Notes: a model not told the origin generated them from the sequence alone. A DNA stretch of 30,992 nucleotides from CAYRMV01 sp964425255 (GCA_964425255.1 CAYRMV010000024.1:1-30992); one strand, 5' to 3'; numbered from the stretch's first letter, positions 16,277 to 25,707 are shown. Numbers and translations: made by a program.

Positions 16277-17059
16277 ATGAAGCACCGAATTCAAAAAAAC
16301 TTCCTTCTCTATTTTCTTGGGTTTTTTGTTTTTTTCTTGGCTCAATCTGTGTCTGCACAACGAAATGTGAAAGATTCTATCATTGGTACACCTTGGATTG
16401 GCGTTCATTACGGTGGAAATTGGACGTATGGTGATTTGGCTGATCGCTACGGATATTTGAATCACATCGGCGCAACGGCAGGTTACAAAACGAGTAAAAA
16501 CTGGTTTTGGGGCTTGGAAGGGAATTTTGTTTTTGGGAATCAAGTACGCATGACAGGTTTGTTTGACCACTTGGTAGATAGTTACGGAAATATCACCGAT
16601 ATCAACGGAAACATTGGAATGGTCTATGTTTTTCCACGTGGATTCAATGTAAATTTAGCTGTTGGAAAAATCATCCCTGTGTTGAGTCCGAATCAAAACT
16701 CCGGAATTTGGATTCACGGTGGAGTTGGGTATTTGTTGCATAAATTGCGTGTAGAAACGCAAGAACAAGTGATTCCACAACTCGAACTTGATTACCGAAA
16801 AGGCTATGATCGCTTGTCTGTCGGTGCAAATTTTCATCAATTTGTTGGTTATGCTTTCATGTCCAATCAAGGATTAGTGAATTTTTATGCCGGGTTTTAT
16901 GCCTCACAAGGATTGACGCGCAATCAACGCGATATCTTCTTTGATCAACCAGATATGACTGTGGACAAATCCCTGCGTATGGATGGTCAAATTGGATTCA
17001 AAGCGGGTTGGTTCATTCCTATTTACAAACGTCAACCCAAAGATTTTTACTTCAATTAA
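16277..17059 (+). CDS. secreted outer-membrane beta-barrel-like protein
   Basis: 260 residues. A Sec signal peptide is clear (basic KHRIQK, hydrophobic LLYFLGFFVFFLAQ, cleavage after SVSA near residue 27). The mature part is rich in alternating aromatic/polar stretches and Gly (GVHYGGNWTYGDLADRYGYL, FWGLEGNFVFGNQVRM, LSVGANFHQFVGYAFM), the pattern of outer-membrane beta strands, and it ends in an aromatic-rich tail (FYFN). Function is unknown; it is not a recognised porin or OmpA. Its TAA overlaps the ATG of waaA by one base, so the pair is co-translated, which suggests a role in the cell envelope. A weak -7-like TACTTTTA lies at 16239-16246. Confidence 0.75.
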   Translation: MKHRIQKNFLLYFLGFFVFFLAQSVSAQRNVKDSIIGTPWIGVHYGGNWTYGDLADRYGYLNHIGATAGYKTSKNWFWGLEGNFVFGNQVRMTGLFDHLVDSYGNITDINGNIGMVYVFPRGFNVNLAVGKIIPVLSPNQNSGIWIHGGVGYLLHKLRVETQEQVIPQLELDYRKGYDRLSVGANFHQFVGYAFMSNQGLVNFYAGFYASQGLTRNQRDIFFDQPDMTVDKSLRMDGQIGFKAGWFIPIYKRQPKDFYFN

Positions 17060-18270
17060 TGGCATTTCTCTACACACTTGGGATTCGCTTTTACGGCATT
17101 GTTTTATTTGTCGCTTCGTGGTTTGTTTCCAAAGCGAAAAGTTGGGTTGAAGGAAGAAGAAATTGGCGTTCAAAACTACCTGTTCTACCCGAAAACAGAC
17201 CTGTTTATTGGTTTCATTGTGCTTCTTTGGGAGAATTTGATCAAGGTTTACCTGTCATGAATTTGCTGCGCGAAAAAAATCCAGATATGTATTTGTTGGT
17301 TACTTTTTTCAGTCCGTCTGGCATGGAGCATTACCACAAACGCTCGCATTCCGCTGATTTTGTGTGTTATTTACCGTTGGACACTCCTTCAAACGCACGT
17401 GATTTTGTGCTTCATTTTAAACCTCAAAAAACCTTTTTTGTCAAATACGAATTTTGGATTCATTACATCCTTGAAGCAAAAAGAAGTGGATCTCAAATGA
17501 TTTCCATCAGTGCTATTTTCCGAGAAGATCATCGGTTTTTTAAACCTTGGGGGAGTTATTTCCGAAAAGCTTTGCGTGCATTTGATCAATTTTTTGTACA
17601 AACCGAAAAATCGAAAATTTTACTCGCATCTATAGGTATTGATCGTACTCTTTTGGTGGGTGACACCCGTTTCGATCGTGTCATAGAAAATAAAAAAAAT
17701 GTGCAAGCAGACCCTATTTTATCTGAATTCACTCAAGGAAAAAAAGCATTCGTAATCGGAAGTTCGTGGTCACCAGATGAAGAATTACTTGCTTCACTTT
17801 TGAATAAAATCGAACAACCCATTGTTGTTGCTCCCCATGACATTTCGGAAAGCCACCTCATCGAGATAGAAAAACGTTTTGCTGGTCAATGCGTCCGCTA
17901 CACCGCTTGGAAATCCGATTCAACAGCAAAAATTTTATTAATCGATTGCATCGGCAAATTAGCAAATGCCTATTCATACGGGGAAGTTGCGTATGTCGGC
18001 GGTGGTTTTTCGGGAAGTTTACATAATATTTTAGAACCTGCCGTTTTTGGTTTACCGGTCCTTTTTGGTCCAAAACACACTCGTTTTCCCGAAGCAGAAC
18101 AATTTATTGAAAACGGAATTGGTTTCTCTGTTTCTACTCCTGAAGAATTGTTCCAAAAGTGGGAATTTATTCAGCAAAACAAACAGACCTTAGCTCAGAA
18201 GACGTCCGAATTCGTCGAAAGCCAAAGTGGTGCATCTCAAAAAATAATTTCTTGGTTGGAAAAGCAATGA
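17059..18270 (+). CDS. waaA: 3-deoxy-D-manno-octulosonic acid (Kdo) transferase
   Basis: 403 residues from ATG at 17059 (TAATG junction with the preceding gene). It adds Kdo to lipid A precursor at the inner face of the cytoplasmic membrane, an essential LPS step. An N-terminal membrane anchor (about 4-22) is followed by the GT30 domain: HCASLGEF at 53-60 holds the catalytic Glu59, matching Glu60 of the E. coli enzyme, and GEVAYVGGGFSGSLHNILEPAVFGLPVLFGP is the C-terminal donor-binding region with the Glu and the Gly-rich loop of the family. Length and motifs are normal. This shows an LPS-making Gram-negative cell. Confidence 0.95.
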   Translation: MAFLYTLGIRFYGIVLFVASWFVSKAKSWVEGRRNWRSKLPVLPENRPVYWFHCASLGEFDQGLPVMNLLREKNPDMYLLVTFFSPSGMEHYHKRSHSADFVCYLPLDTPSNARDFVLHFKPQKTFFVKYEFWIHYILEAKRSGSQMISISAIFREDHRFFKPWGSYFRKALRAFDQFFVQTEKSKILLASIGIDRTLLVGDTRFDRVIENKKNVQADPILSEFTQGKKAFVIGSSWSPDEELLASLLNKIEQPIVVAPHDISESHLIEIEKRFAGQCVRYTAWKSDSTAKILLIDCIGKLANAYSYGEVAYVGGGFSGSLHNILEPAVFGLPVLFGPKHTRFPEAEQFIENGIGFSVSTPEELFQKWEFIQQNKQTLAQKTSEFVESQSGASQKIISWLEKQ

Positions 18271-18493
18271 GAAACGGCATATCAACGCTTACCTGTGTTG
18301 TTGTTGGCGGAAATAAATTTACTTAATTATCAACATATTGGAGCATATCCTCGAACGTTTTAGGGGCAAAATAAGTCATAAAAGATAAATAACAAAACTT
18401 GCATCAAATAAAATTTCAACAATGAGATAATAAAACCACTCTTTTTCCTATCTTTACCGATAATTAGAGTTGATAATAAATCTTTTTAGAGTT

Positions 18494-18841
18494 ATGATTT
18501 TAGGTGAAAGGATACAAGCATTACGGAAAGAAAATAACCTTACACAAGCTGCATTGGCGGAAAAAATACAGATTTCTTTACCCCAAATTGTACGTTACGA
18601 AACCAAAAATGTTCAACCGCCAGCAGATGTACTGAAGAGAATGGCCGATGTGTTCGGAACCACCATTGATTTTATTGTAAACGGTAACATGAGCGAAAAA
18701 GCGCAAAACTCTATCAAAGATTCGAAACTTCTCCAACATTTTAAGGCCATCGAAAATATGGATGATGACGATAAAAATGTGGTTTTAAAACTTATCGATG
18801 CCTTTATTACCAAACGGAAAGTTCAACAATTAGCATCTTAA
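18494..18841 (+). CDS. XRE-family helix-turn-helix regulator
   Basis: 115 residues from ATG at 18494; a TTG 24 nt upstream is less likely. The HTH_3 domain spans about residues 1-60: GERIQALRKENNLTQAALAEKIQISLPQIVRYET is the canonical helix set with the recognition helix SLPQIVRYE, followed by ADVLKRMADVFGTTIDFIV. The C-terminal 50 residues (KLLQHFKAIENMDDDDKNVVLKLIDAFITKRK) form an acidic then basic helix, as in many phage-like or toxin-linked regulators. It stands 10 nt upstream of the RelB/RelE-like pair and may regulate it, since that antitoxin shows no DNA-binding domain. A -7-like TATCTTTA is at 18449-18456. Confidence 0.85.
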   Translation: MILGERIQALRKENNLTQAALAEKIQISLPQIVRYETKNVQPPADVLKRMADVFGTTIDFIVNGNMSEKAQNSIKDSKLLQHFKAIENMDDDDKNVVLKLIDAFITKRKVQQLAS

Positions 18842-18851
18842 ATTATTCGTT

Positions 18852-19070
18852 ATGACACAACTACTTTTAAATATCCAAGACGAAAGTAAAACCAACAAAT
18901 TGATTGAATTTTTAAAAACACTCAACTACGTCAGTGTGCAAGAAATTTCAGAAGAAAACATCATCATAGATGAAGCTGAAAAAGAAATCATGCGAAATCG
19001 TTTGAAACAAGCCAAACCAGAAGATTTTAACGATTGGAATGAAGTTAAAAATCGCTTTAAACTCGATTGA
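18852..19070 (+). CDS. RelB/ParD-like antitoxin
   Basis: 72 residues. An N-terminal TQLLLNIQDESKTNKLIEFLKTLNYVSVQEI segment is followed by a charged helix (EAEKEIMRNRLKQAKPEDFNDWNEVKNRF) like the toxin-wrapping C-terminus of small Bacteroidota antitoxins partnered with RelE/ParE toxins. No DNA-binding motif is seen, so autoregulation may depend on the XRE protein upstream. Its TGA overlaps the ATG of the toxin (TGATG), which is normal for coupled toxin-antitoxin expression. Confidence 0.75.
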   Translation: MTQLLLNIQDESKTNKLIEFLKTLNYVSVQEISEENIIIDEAEKEIMRNRLKQAKPEDFNDWNEVKNRFKLD

Positions 19071-19381
19071 TGAAAAAATATAACATTCGAATTCTACATC
19101 AAGCTACTGAAGATCTCCAAGAAGCATTTGACTATTACCATGAAATTAATCCGAAAATTGCCAAAAAATTCTTCAATCAAATAAACATAGCATTAAACGA
19201 TTTGAAGAAAAACCCATTCTACCAAATTCGGTACGATGATTTTAGAATGAAGATAGTAAAGAAATTCCCCTATATCATTCATTATATTGTCGATCAAAAA
19301 AACGATACCGTTTTCGTGTATGGTATTCGAAATTCATACCAAAATCCAGATTCATATCCAAAAAATGAAAAAACTCCGTAA
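19070..19381 (+). CDS. RelE/ParE-family toxin
   Basis: 103 residues from ATG at 19070, which overlaps the antitoxin stop. It has the RelE/ParE fold pattern: YNIRILHQATEDLQEAFDYYHEINPKIAKKFFNQINIAL for the first strand and helical hairpin, then PFYQIRYDDFRMKIVKKFPYIIHYIVD and DTVFVYGIRNSYQNPDSY for the sheet. The conserved R...P..I.Y and the final R.S/Q.P pattern are typical of this family. Whether it cleaves ribosome-bound mRNA (RelE) or poisons gyrase (ParE) cannot be told from sequence; the D-YY--I-P-IA-KF motif leans towards ParE/RelE mixed forms common in Bacteroidota. Confidence 0.85.
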   Translation: MKKYNIRILHQATEDLQEAFDYYHEINPKIAKKFFNQINIALNDLKKNPFYQIRYDDFRMKIVKKFPYIIHYIVDQKNDTVFVYGIRNSYQNPDSYPKNEKTP

Positions 19382-19741
19382 CTCGGCGTTTTCTGTTTTT
19401 CATTAGCAGATACTTTGAAACTTAACCTTTAAAATAACTCACCAAGACTAGATAGAATCCGATAAATCCATTTTAATACATTCCAAATAAACCTCAGAAT
19501 ACTCAAAATTGATTTAACCAGTAAATTATTTATCATTGTCATTTTGAGGAATTAAAAATACTTTTTTCTCCTTCACTGAAAGTGATAGGATTATCAGTCA
19601 TGACGAACTCAACGCCTACCCTATGTATATATTTACGACTGTTTATAATAATTCATTTTCAAACATTAAAACTATTAAAATACAACCAAAAAACCGCTCC
19701 AAAAATAGAGCGGCTTTTACTATTGAGTGATTTCTTTTCAA
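19382..19741. other. 360-nt intergenic region between toxin gene and RND pump
   Basis: No gene is supported here. The stretch is very AT-rich. It holds a short hairpin TCACTgaaAGTGA at 19573-19585 without a T-run, and a strong terminator near its right end (19688-19720). A small plus-strand frame running from 19582 into the pump gene is antisense to it and shows no family features. The region separates two convergent units. Confidence 0.6.
19688..19720 (-). terminator. rho-independent terminator of the RND efflux operon
   Basis: On the minus strand GCCGCTC, a loop of about eight bases (TATTTTTG) and GAGCGG form a six-base-pair GC-rich stem (plus-strand arms 19694-19699 and 19708-19713) followed by TTTTTT. 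It lies about 22 nt past the pump gene stop. T and A runs on both sides would let it act in both directions, also ending transcripts from the toxin-antitoxin genes. Confidence 0.85.
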
Positions 19742-22700
19742 TTACAAATTACTTCGCATTTTCCATCCGCCCACTTTGTAAATCCAGATTTTGAATTTCG
19801 TTGTTAAAATGTACAGCGATGGAATAATGACTAAGGTCAAGAAAGTCGCGAAAGTCAATCCATAAATGATGGTCCAAGACATTGGAGCGAAGAACAAGTT
19901 GTTGTCTCCCCCAAAATAAATCTTCGGATCATACGTCGAGAACAAACTGAAGAAGTCGATATTGAAACCAATTGCCAATGGAATCAAACCTAAAATGGTT
20001 GTAATAGCGGTCAACAATACAGGACGCAAACGTGTTTTACCTGCAATTCGGGCAGCATCAATGATGTCTTCCATGGGTAATTCTTCGTACTCATCCAATC
20101 CTTTCTCTTCCCGCTTTTGTTTACGAAGTAGGTTCGTGTAATCGATCAAAACGATGGCATTGTTTACCACAACTCCCGCAAGTGAAATGATTCCAATCAT
20201 GGTCATCATAATTACGAAGTTTTGACGTGAAATTACCAATCCAAGGAAAACACCAATAAACGATAGCAAAACAGCTAACATGATTACTCCTGGAGCCGAA
20301 TACGAATTAAATTGTGCCACGATAATCAAAATAATCAAGAAAACAGCAATCATCAACGCTCCACTTAAAAACTCCATTTCTTTCGCTTGCTCGTCTTGCT
20401 GACCTGAGAATTTAAACGAAACACCTTCTTTCATTTGTCCCGCAGACTCGTATTCGAACATGTAATCTTTCAATTCTTGTACTACTTCGTTGGCGTTATA
20501 CCCTTCTGTCACGTTTGAAATGATAGAAACCAGCGGAACTTCATCTTTTCGAATCACTGCTGAATAAGACGAAACTTCTTTCGGATCTAAAATCACCGAG
20601 CGAATCGGAATATTGAGTAATTGTCCTTTGTTGTTTCTAAAAATCAATTGTTGATCCAACAAAGCATCAAAATTTTCGCGGTTTTCTTTGTTAAATCGAA
20701 CTACAATGTCATACGATTCTTCATCCTTCGTGTAGGTTGTAATGTCTTCCCCTAACAAGGCTTTTCGAATCGCCATTCCAACTTGCATCGTAGAAGCATT
20801 CAATTTACGAATTTGATCACGATCCACTTGAATTGGAATTTCAGGGCGGTTGGCCTCTACATTGAGTTTCAATTTTTCAACTCCTCCAACTCCTTTTCGA
20901 TCCAAGAAAACACGCACTTTTTCTGCTTCTGCAATCAAATCTTTGTAATCTCCTTTACCCGAAATATCGATGTTGATGGCAGCACCTTGTGGTGGACCTT
21001 GCTCATCTTTGCTCGCTGTAATTTCGATATCCGCGTTGAATCTACCTTTGAAATGGTCTTGAATTTGCTTCAAAATCTCTCCTGTTTTTACTCCATTTCT
21101 AAATTGCGATTCAACAAAATTAACCGTAACACGCCCTTTGTTTGGAGTAGAACCCATCGACACGCCCTGAGCTGGATCGGAAGTTCCTTCTCCAACTTGC
21201 GAAATGATGGATTTAATCAAACGCTCATTTTTAGGAATTCCGTTTTTCTCATCTTTTTCCATGTATGGTTTGAGCAAGCCATTCAATTCAGCTTCTACCG
21301 CTAAGGTTGTTTTATTGGCCAATTTGATGTCCGTTCCAATCGGGTGTGAGATAAAAATGTTGACATAATTCGGCTCGTTTACTGGGAAAAAATCCACTTT
21401 TGGAGGAAAGGCTGCAAATAACATGATACTAAAAACAAACAATCCAATTGTCCCTAATAAAAAGTATCCTGGTCTTTTTCCGGTAAGAGCAAATGCAAGA
21501 AAACGTTCGTACAATGCTTCTAATCGAGGAAGGAATTTATTTTGAAAACTCAATGTAGCTGGATACAAAACAAAGGTATTTAAGACGATCATGATTCCGA
21601 AGAACACCAATAAATTACCAAAAGTAATCACGCCTAAAACGGCAAATAAAATTCCTAATGAAAGTAAAATCAACGAGCTGCGAAGTGCTTTTTTGCGGTT
21701 TGGAATGGCTTGTTCCACTTTCATATAAGCAACAGCCAACACCGGATTGATTACCAAGGCAACAAACAAAGACGAAGACAAAACGACCATCAACGTAATG
21801 GGTAAGAATTTCATGAATTCACCCATAATTCCGGGCCAAATTGCCAAAGGAATAAACGCAGCAACCGTCGTAGCGGTGGAAGCAATAATCGGCCAAGCCA
21901 CTTCTCCTACTCCTTGGATAACGGCTTTCGAGGGTTTGTGCCCTTCGTCCATGTAACGGTAGATGTTTTCAATAATCACAATTCCATTGTCAACCAACAT
22001 TCCCAAAGCCAAAACGAGTGAGAATAATACCATAACATTCAAGGTCACGCCCGCTGCTTGTAAAATCATAAACGACATCAACATCGAAAGTGGAATGGCA
22101 ATTCCTACAAACATCGCATTGCGCAAACCAAGGAAAAACAGCAAAACTCCGACAACGAGAATAATTCCAAAAATGATGGAATTTTCCAAGTTGGAAACCA
22201 TGTCACGCGTATTGTAGGACTGATCGTTTGTTTTGGACACATCGATACTACGTGGGATGGTTCCATCCTCTTTGGCTTTTGTAATGATTTCATCGATTTT
22301 ATCTGCGGCAGTCAACAAGTTTTGTCCGTTTTGTTTTTTGATATCCAACATGACAACTGGTTCACCAAACTCACGCGCATAGGAAGTAGTATCTGCATTT
22401 CCAAAGTAAACATCTGCAACATCTTCCAACAAAACAGGCATCATCTCATCTTGTTTCACGATAATTCGCTTCAATTCAGCTGCATTCGAAAATTCACCTT
22501 CAATTCGGATTGTTTTTTGAATATCATCCATCAAAATTTCTCCACCAGGAATGGTTTGGTGCTCCGCTGAAACGGCATTCTGAATATCATCCAACGTTAC
22601 GTTCACAGCTTGCGCTTTGATTGGATCCACTTCGATGCGCATTTCTTGCTCTTGAATTCCGCGAATGTCTACTTCGTTGATTTCTGGGAGTGCTTCGAAT

Positions 22701-23212
22701 GTTTTCTCTAAATCTTCCGCTACTTCTTTCAATAATGCTGGATTAGAACCCCGTAAATTGATGTTCATAATCGGCATTTTAGCCGGATCTAACTCAAAAA
22801 TATTGGGCTCAATCGGAAGTTTCGGGAAATCTTTTTTCGTTCGTGCTTTATCAACCGCATCTTTCACTTTTTGCAAAGCTTGATCGACAGGCATTTTGAA
22901 ATCAAATTTTACCCGAATTGTCGTATAACCGTGTACAGAGTTAGAATTGATTTCATCCACATATTTGATTCCAGTCAACTCTTTTTCAATCGATTCCGAA
23001 ATTTTTTCCGACATATAATCAGGAGAAGATCCCGGTTTTGCAATTCCAATGTAAATTTCGGGAATCTGAAGTTCCGGGAAATTCTCTTTTGGCATGGAAT
23101 TGTACGCAGCCAAACCTGCAATGAATATGATAAAAGTGATCAGGAATACCGTTTTGCGGTTGTTTACCGCCCATGTGGACATTCCAAATCCTTTCGATTT
23201 ATTTTCTTCCAT
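19742..23212 (-). CDS. RND-family efflux pump, inner-membrane subunit (AcrB-like, HAE type)
   Basis: 1156 residues. It is a proton-driven exporter that, with the adaptor at 23220 and the TolC-like channel at 24372, would expel drugs or other compounds from the periplasm. The RND order is intact: TM1 at about 20-37, the porter domain to about 330, TM2-6 to about 495, TM7 near 583-600, the second porter domain, then TM8-12. The TM4 relay reads MLVDNGIVIIEN, so only one of the two Asp of AcrB (Asp407-Asp408) is kept. In TM10, VVVNNAIVLIDY has Asn where AcrB has Lys940. About 100 residues more than AcrB are explained in part by an extra hydrophobic stretch at roughly 505-560. These features agree with divergent HAE-type pumps of Bacteroidota. 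Substrate unknown. Confidence 0.92.
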   Translation of the reverse strand: MEENKSKGFGMSTWAVNNRKTVFLITFIIFIAGLAAYNSMPKENFPELQIPEIYIGIAKPGSSPDYMSEKISESIEKELTGIKYVDEINSNSVHGYTTIRVKFDFKMPVDQALQKVKDAVDKARTKKDFPKLPIEPNIFELDPAKMPIMNINLRGSNPALLKEVAEDLEKTFEALPEINEVDIRGIQEQEMRIEVDPIKAQAVNVTLDDIQNAVSAEHQTIPGGEILMDDIQKTIRIEGEFSNAAELKRIIVKQDEMMPVLLEDVADVYFGNADTTSYAREFGEPVVMLDIKKQNGQNLLTAADKIDEIITKAKEDGTIPRSIDVSKTNDQSYNTRDMVSNLENSIIFGIILVVGVLLFFLGLRNAMFVGIAIPLSMLMSFMILQAAGVTLNVMVLFSLVLALGMLVDNGIVIIENIYRYMDEGHKPSKAVIQGVGEVAWPIIASTATTVAAFIPLAIWPGIMGEFMKFLPITLMVVLSSSLFVALVINPVLAVAYMKVEQAIPNRKKALRSSLILLSLGILFAVLGVITFGNLLVFFGIMIVLNTFVLYPATLSFQNKFLPRLEALYERFLAFALTGKRPGYFLLGTIGLFVFSIMLFAAFPPKVDFFPVNEPNYVNIFISHPIGTDIKLANKTTLAVEAELNGLLKPYMEKDEKNGIPKNERLIKSIISQVGEGTSDPAQGVSMGSTPNKGRVTVNFVESQFRNGVKTGEILKQIQDHFKGRFNADIEITASKDEQGPPQGAAINIDISGKGDYKDLIAEAEKVRVFLDRKGVGGVEKLKLNVEANRPEIPIQVDRDQIRKLNASTMQVGMAIRKALLGEDITTYTKDEESYDIVVRFNKENRENFDALLDQQLIFRNNKGQLLNIPIRSVILDPKEVSSYSAVIRKDEVPLVSIISNVTEGYNANEVVQELKDYMFEYESAGQMKEGVSFKFSGQQDEQAKEMEFLSGALMIAVFLIILIIVAQFNSYSAPGVIMLAVLLSFIGVFLGLVISRQNFVIMMTMIGIISLAGVVVNNAIVLIDYTNLLRKQKREEKGLDEYEELPMEDIIDAARIAGKTRLRPVLLTAITTILGLIPLAIGFNIDFFSLFSTYDPKIYFGGDNNLFFAPMSWTIIYGLTFATFLTLVIIPSLYILTTKFKIWIYKVGGWKMRSNL

Positions 23213-23219
23213 GAATGTA

Positions 23220-24350
23220 TTATTTTGTTCGAACTACATCTTTTTCGGTGATTCCACGTGCACCATCAACAACCACTTGATCACCCGCTTTCAAAGCATC
23301 CCCTTTGACTTGAATCATCGCTTGACCATCGTATTTTTCCACTACTTCAACGGTCACTTTTTGGACACTGAATTTTCCTTCTTTCGCTTGTTTTGCGACA
23401 TAAACATAATCCGAATTGTCTTGTGCTTTGATGATACTTTTTGTTGGAATAACCAATGCATTGTTTTGTTTGATGTCAACAATTTCCATTTCAGCTAACA
23501 TATTCGGCAAGAATAACTTATTATTTCTCAAGGTGGCTGAAATTCGAAATGTTCGGTTGGTTGGATCGATGTAATTTCCAACTTGATCCACTTGAATATT
23601 TATCACCGTGTCTTTGAAATTCGGGAAACGAACTTGCATTTCAGTACCTGGTTTCAAATGACGTAAATGTTTTTCCGAAATATCCGCTGTAAATCGAATT
23701 TCATGGTTGTTTACCAAGCGCATTAATGGAGCTTGCGGACCAGCCAATTGACCGTTTTTAGCAAAAATCTTGTCAATTACACCCGAAAAAGGAGCACGAA
23801 TTGTCGATTTTCCACGTTGTGTTCCCAGCGATTTCATTTTAGATTTCAATCCGTCTACTTGGTTTTTAGCAGCTTTGTAATCAAACTCAGAACCAACACC
23901 ACGTTTGCGTAATTCTTCTTGTTTTTCAAGCATGTATTTGGCATATTCCAATTGCGTTTCCAATTCTTGCATGTTGGATGAAAGAATCGATGCATCCAAC
24001 GAAACCAATACTTGTCCCGCTGAAACGCGTTGTCCTTCCTTCACATGGACCTGCGTAATTGTTCCGCCAAGTTCTGCATTTAACAACACATCTTCGTCTG
24101 TTTCCACATTACCTTGAACTTTTATTTTGTGCACAAATGTCTTGTTTTCGGCTTCTTGAAGCACAACTAGAGGAACGATTTCCTCCTTAAAACCAGCTTC
24201 AATTTCAGCAATTTTCTTTTGAACCTCATCCAATTCAGCGCGAAGTTCTGCTTTTTTGGCTTTCAATTTATCCAATTGTTGCTCTTCACCTCCACAAGCT
24301 GAAAGCAACAAGGACAAAGTAAAAATTCCGACTATCCAATTTGTCTTCAT
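23220..24350 (-). CDS. RND efflux periplasmic adaptor lipoprotein (HlyD/MFP family)
   Basis: 376 residues. A lipoprotein signal ends in the lipobox LLSAC with Cys19 as the acylated residue. A coiled coil (about 24-55, EEQQLDKLKAKKAELRAELDEV onward) follows; then the first half of the lipoyl domain (GGTITQVHVKEGQRVSAGQVLVSLD, about 90-115), a helical hairpin (SNMQELETQLEYAKYMLEKQEELRKRGVG), the second lipoyl half (STIRAPFSGVIDKIFAKNGQLAG), the beta-barrel domain and a membrane-proximal domain. It links the pump at 19742 to the TolC-like channel. The extra N-terminal coiled coil directly after the lipid anchor is common in Bacteroidota adaptors. It lies 7 nt upstream of the pump gene. Confidence 0.92.
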   Translation of the reverse strand: MKTNWIVGIFTLSLLLSACGGEEQQLDKLKAKKAELRAELDEVQKKIAEIEAGFKEEIVPLVVLQEAENKTFVHKIKVQGNVETDEDVLLNAELGGTITQVHVKEGQRVSAGQVLVSLDASILSSNMQELETQLEYAKYMLEKQEELRKRGVGSEFDYKAAKNQVDGLKSKMKSLGTQRGKSTIRAPFSGVIDKIFAKNGQLAGPQAPLMRLVNNHEIRFTADISEKHLRHLKPGTEMQVRFPNFKDTVINIQVDQVGNYIDPTNRTFRISATLRNNKLFLPNMLAEMEIVDIKQNNALVIPTKSIIKAQDNSDYVYVAKQAKEGKFSVQKVTVEVVEKYDGQAMIQVKGDALKAGDQVVVDGARGITEKDVVRTK

Positions 24351-24371
24351 AATGATCTTTATATAATGATT

Positions 24372-25706
24372 TTATTTATTTTTTTGAATTTCGTGGTACA
24401 AACGATCCAATTCCAATCGTGCATTGAATACGTCTAAAATTGCACCCACATACTGCGCTTGAGAAGCAATTAATTGATTGTATTTTTGCGTAACAATAAT
24501 ACTTGTACCATTTCCAATTTGCTCTTTAATCAAGGCGTTTTCATAGATTTTCTTCGCCAATTGAATGTTTGATTCTTGCAACAACAATTTTTCTTGTGCT
24601 CCGGATAAATTATTTTTCGCTTGAATTTCTTGAAACTGCAAGGTGCGCTCCAATTCTTTGATTGCATTTTCAGATTTCAAAATTGTCAGTTTTGCTTGTT
24701 GCGTTTGTGCCCAACGAGAACCACTTGCAAAAATCGGAACTTGTAATTGCAAGCCCCAAAATGTTTGCGGAAACCACTTTTCATTGGCAAAAAAGTTAAA
24801 CTCATTTCGGAACGCATTGTACGTTTGATTAAAATAGGCACTCGCAACCGGAAGATTTTGATATTGAACATTTTTCAAATTATATTCATTCAATCTTTTC
24901 TGTTGTGAAAGTAAAATGAAATTCAAATTGTTGTTTAAACTTGAATTCGCATTTAAGCTAGCTGATTTTGTCAACAACTGATCCACTTTTTCATTCACTT
25001 CTATTTTTTCTTCCATCGGAAAACCCATGGTCATTTTCAAAAGTGCAAGCGCATTTTCGTATTGAATTCGTGCTGCAGTTTGGTTATTTTTTGCACTTAA
25101 CAAGGAAAACTCCAACTGATCCATGTCTTCTTGCGTCATCAACCCCAATTCCAAGTAATTGCGTTGTTTTTGCACCAATTGATCCGTTATCAAAACCAAT
25201 GAATCAATAAATGCAAGATTACTTTTAGCAACGGTTGTTAATTGATACGCTTGTGTAACCGAGTAAAGCACATCTTCTTTCGATTTTTCGATGTTTGTAG
25301 ATGCAAATTCCGTGTAAAAACGTGAAACTTGTAACCCGACAATGTATGAACCATTAAACAACAATTGAGTTGCTTGAAGCGTACCCGTTGCGTTGAAATC
25401 CGTTCCTGCGCGGAAAGAAATGGTTTCACCCGGTTGCGCATTGGGATTGATAAATGAAGCATCCACTACCTGAACAGGCAGATTTAAGAAATTTTGAAAG
25501 CTTCCCGTAAAATTGACTTGTGGCAAACCAATTGCCCGAGTCTCTACGACCTTTTTTTGTGCGATTGCCAAATCGAGTTCTGCATTTTTCACCTTTTCGT
25601 GGTGTGTCATCGCATAATCTTGTGCTTCAAAAAGCGTGAAAGATTGCTGAGAGAACATCCAATTAGGCAGTAAAAACAGGGCAATCCAGAGAGAAGTTCT
25701 GCACAT
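24372..25706 (-). CDS. TolC-family outer-membrane efflux channel
   Basis: 444 residues. A signal peptide ends near residue 19 (LFLLPNWMFSQ|Q). The two OEP repeats are visible: the first starts FTLFEAQDYAMTHHEKVKNAELDLAIAQKKVVETRAIGLPQVNFTG; the second, after about residue 240, runs through NLKNVQYQNLPVASAYFNQTY and FWGLQLQVPIFASGSRWAQTQQAKL, with long coiled-coil helices between. This is the periplasm-spanning tunnel and outer-membrane barrel used by the adaptor and pump. It begins one nt after the TetR stop and ends 21 nt before the adaptor start. Confidence 0.9.
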   Translation of the reverse strand: MCRTSLWIALFLLPNWMFSQQSFTLFEAQDYAMTHHEKVKNAELDLAIAQKKVVETRAIGLPQVNFTGSFQNFLNLPVQVVDASFINPNAQPGETISFRAGTDFNATGTLQATQLLFNGSYIVGLQVSRFYTEFASTNIEKSKEDVLYSVTQAYQLTTVAKSNLAFIDSLVLITDQLVQKQRNYLELGLMTQEDMDQLEFSLLSAKNNQTAARIQYENALALLKMTMGFPMEEKIEVNEKVDQLLTKSASLNANSSLNNNLNFILLSQQKRLNEYNLKNVQYQNLPVASAYFNQTYNAFRNEFNFFANEKWFPQTFWGLQLQVPIFASGSRWAQTQQAKLTILKSENAIKELERTLQFQEIQAKNNLSGAQEKLLLQESNIQLAKKIYENALIKEQIGNGTSIIVTQKYNQLIASQAQYVGAILDVFNARLELDRLYHEIQKNK

Positions 25707-25707
25707 G

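Noticed and set aside
18271..18493. Possible small RNA or attachment site between waaA and the XRE gene
   Set aside because: No repeat, tRNA-like structure or terminator seen; only a weak -7-like TATCTTTA at 18449-18456.
19573..19585. Hairpin TCACTgaaAGTGA
   Set aside because: Five-base stem without a T-run on either strand; likely chance in AT-rich DNA.
20783..21304. 173-codon plus-strand open frame
   Set aside because: Lies wholly inside the RND pump gene on the other strand; the translation shows no family features.
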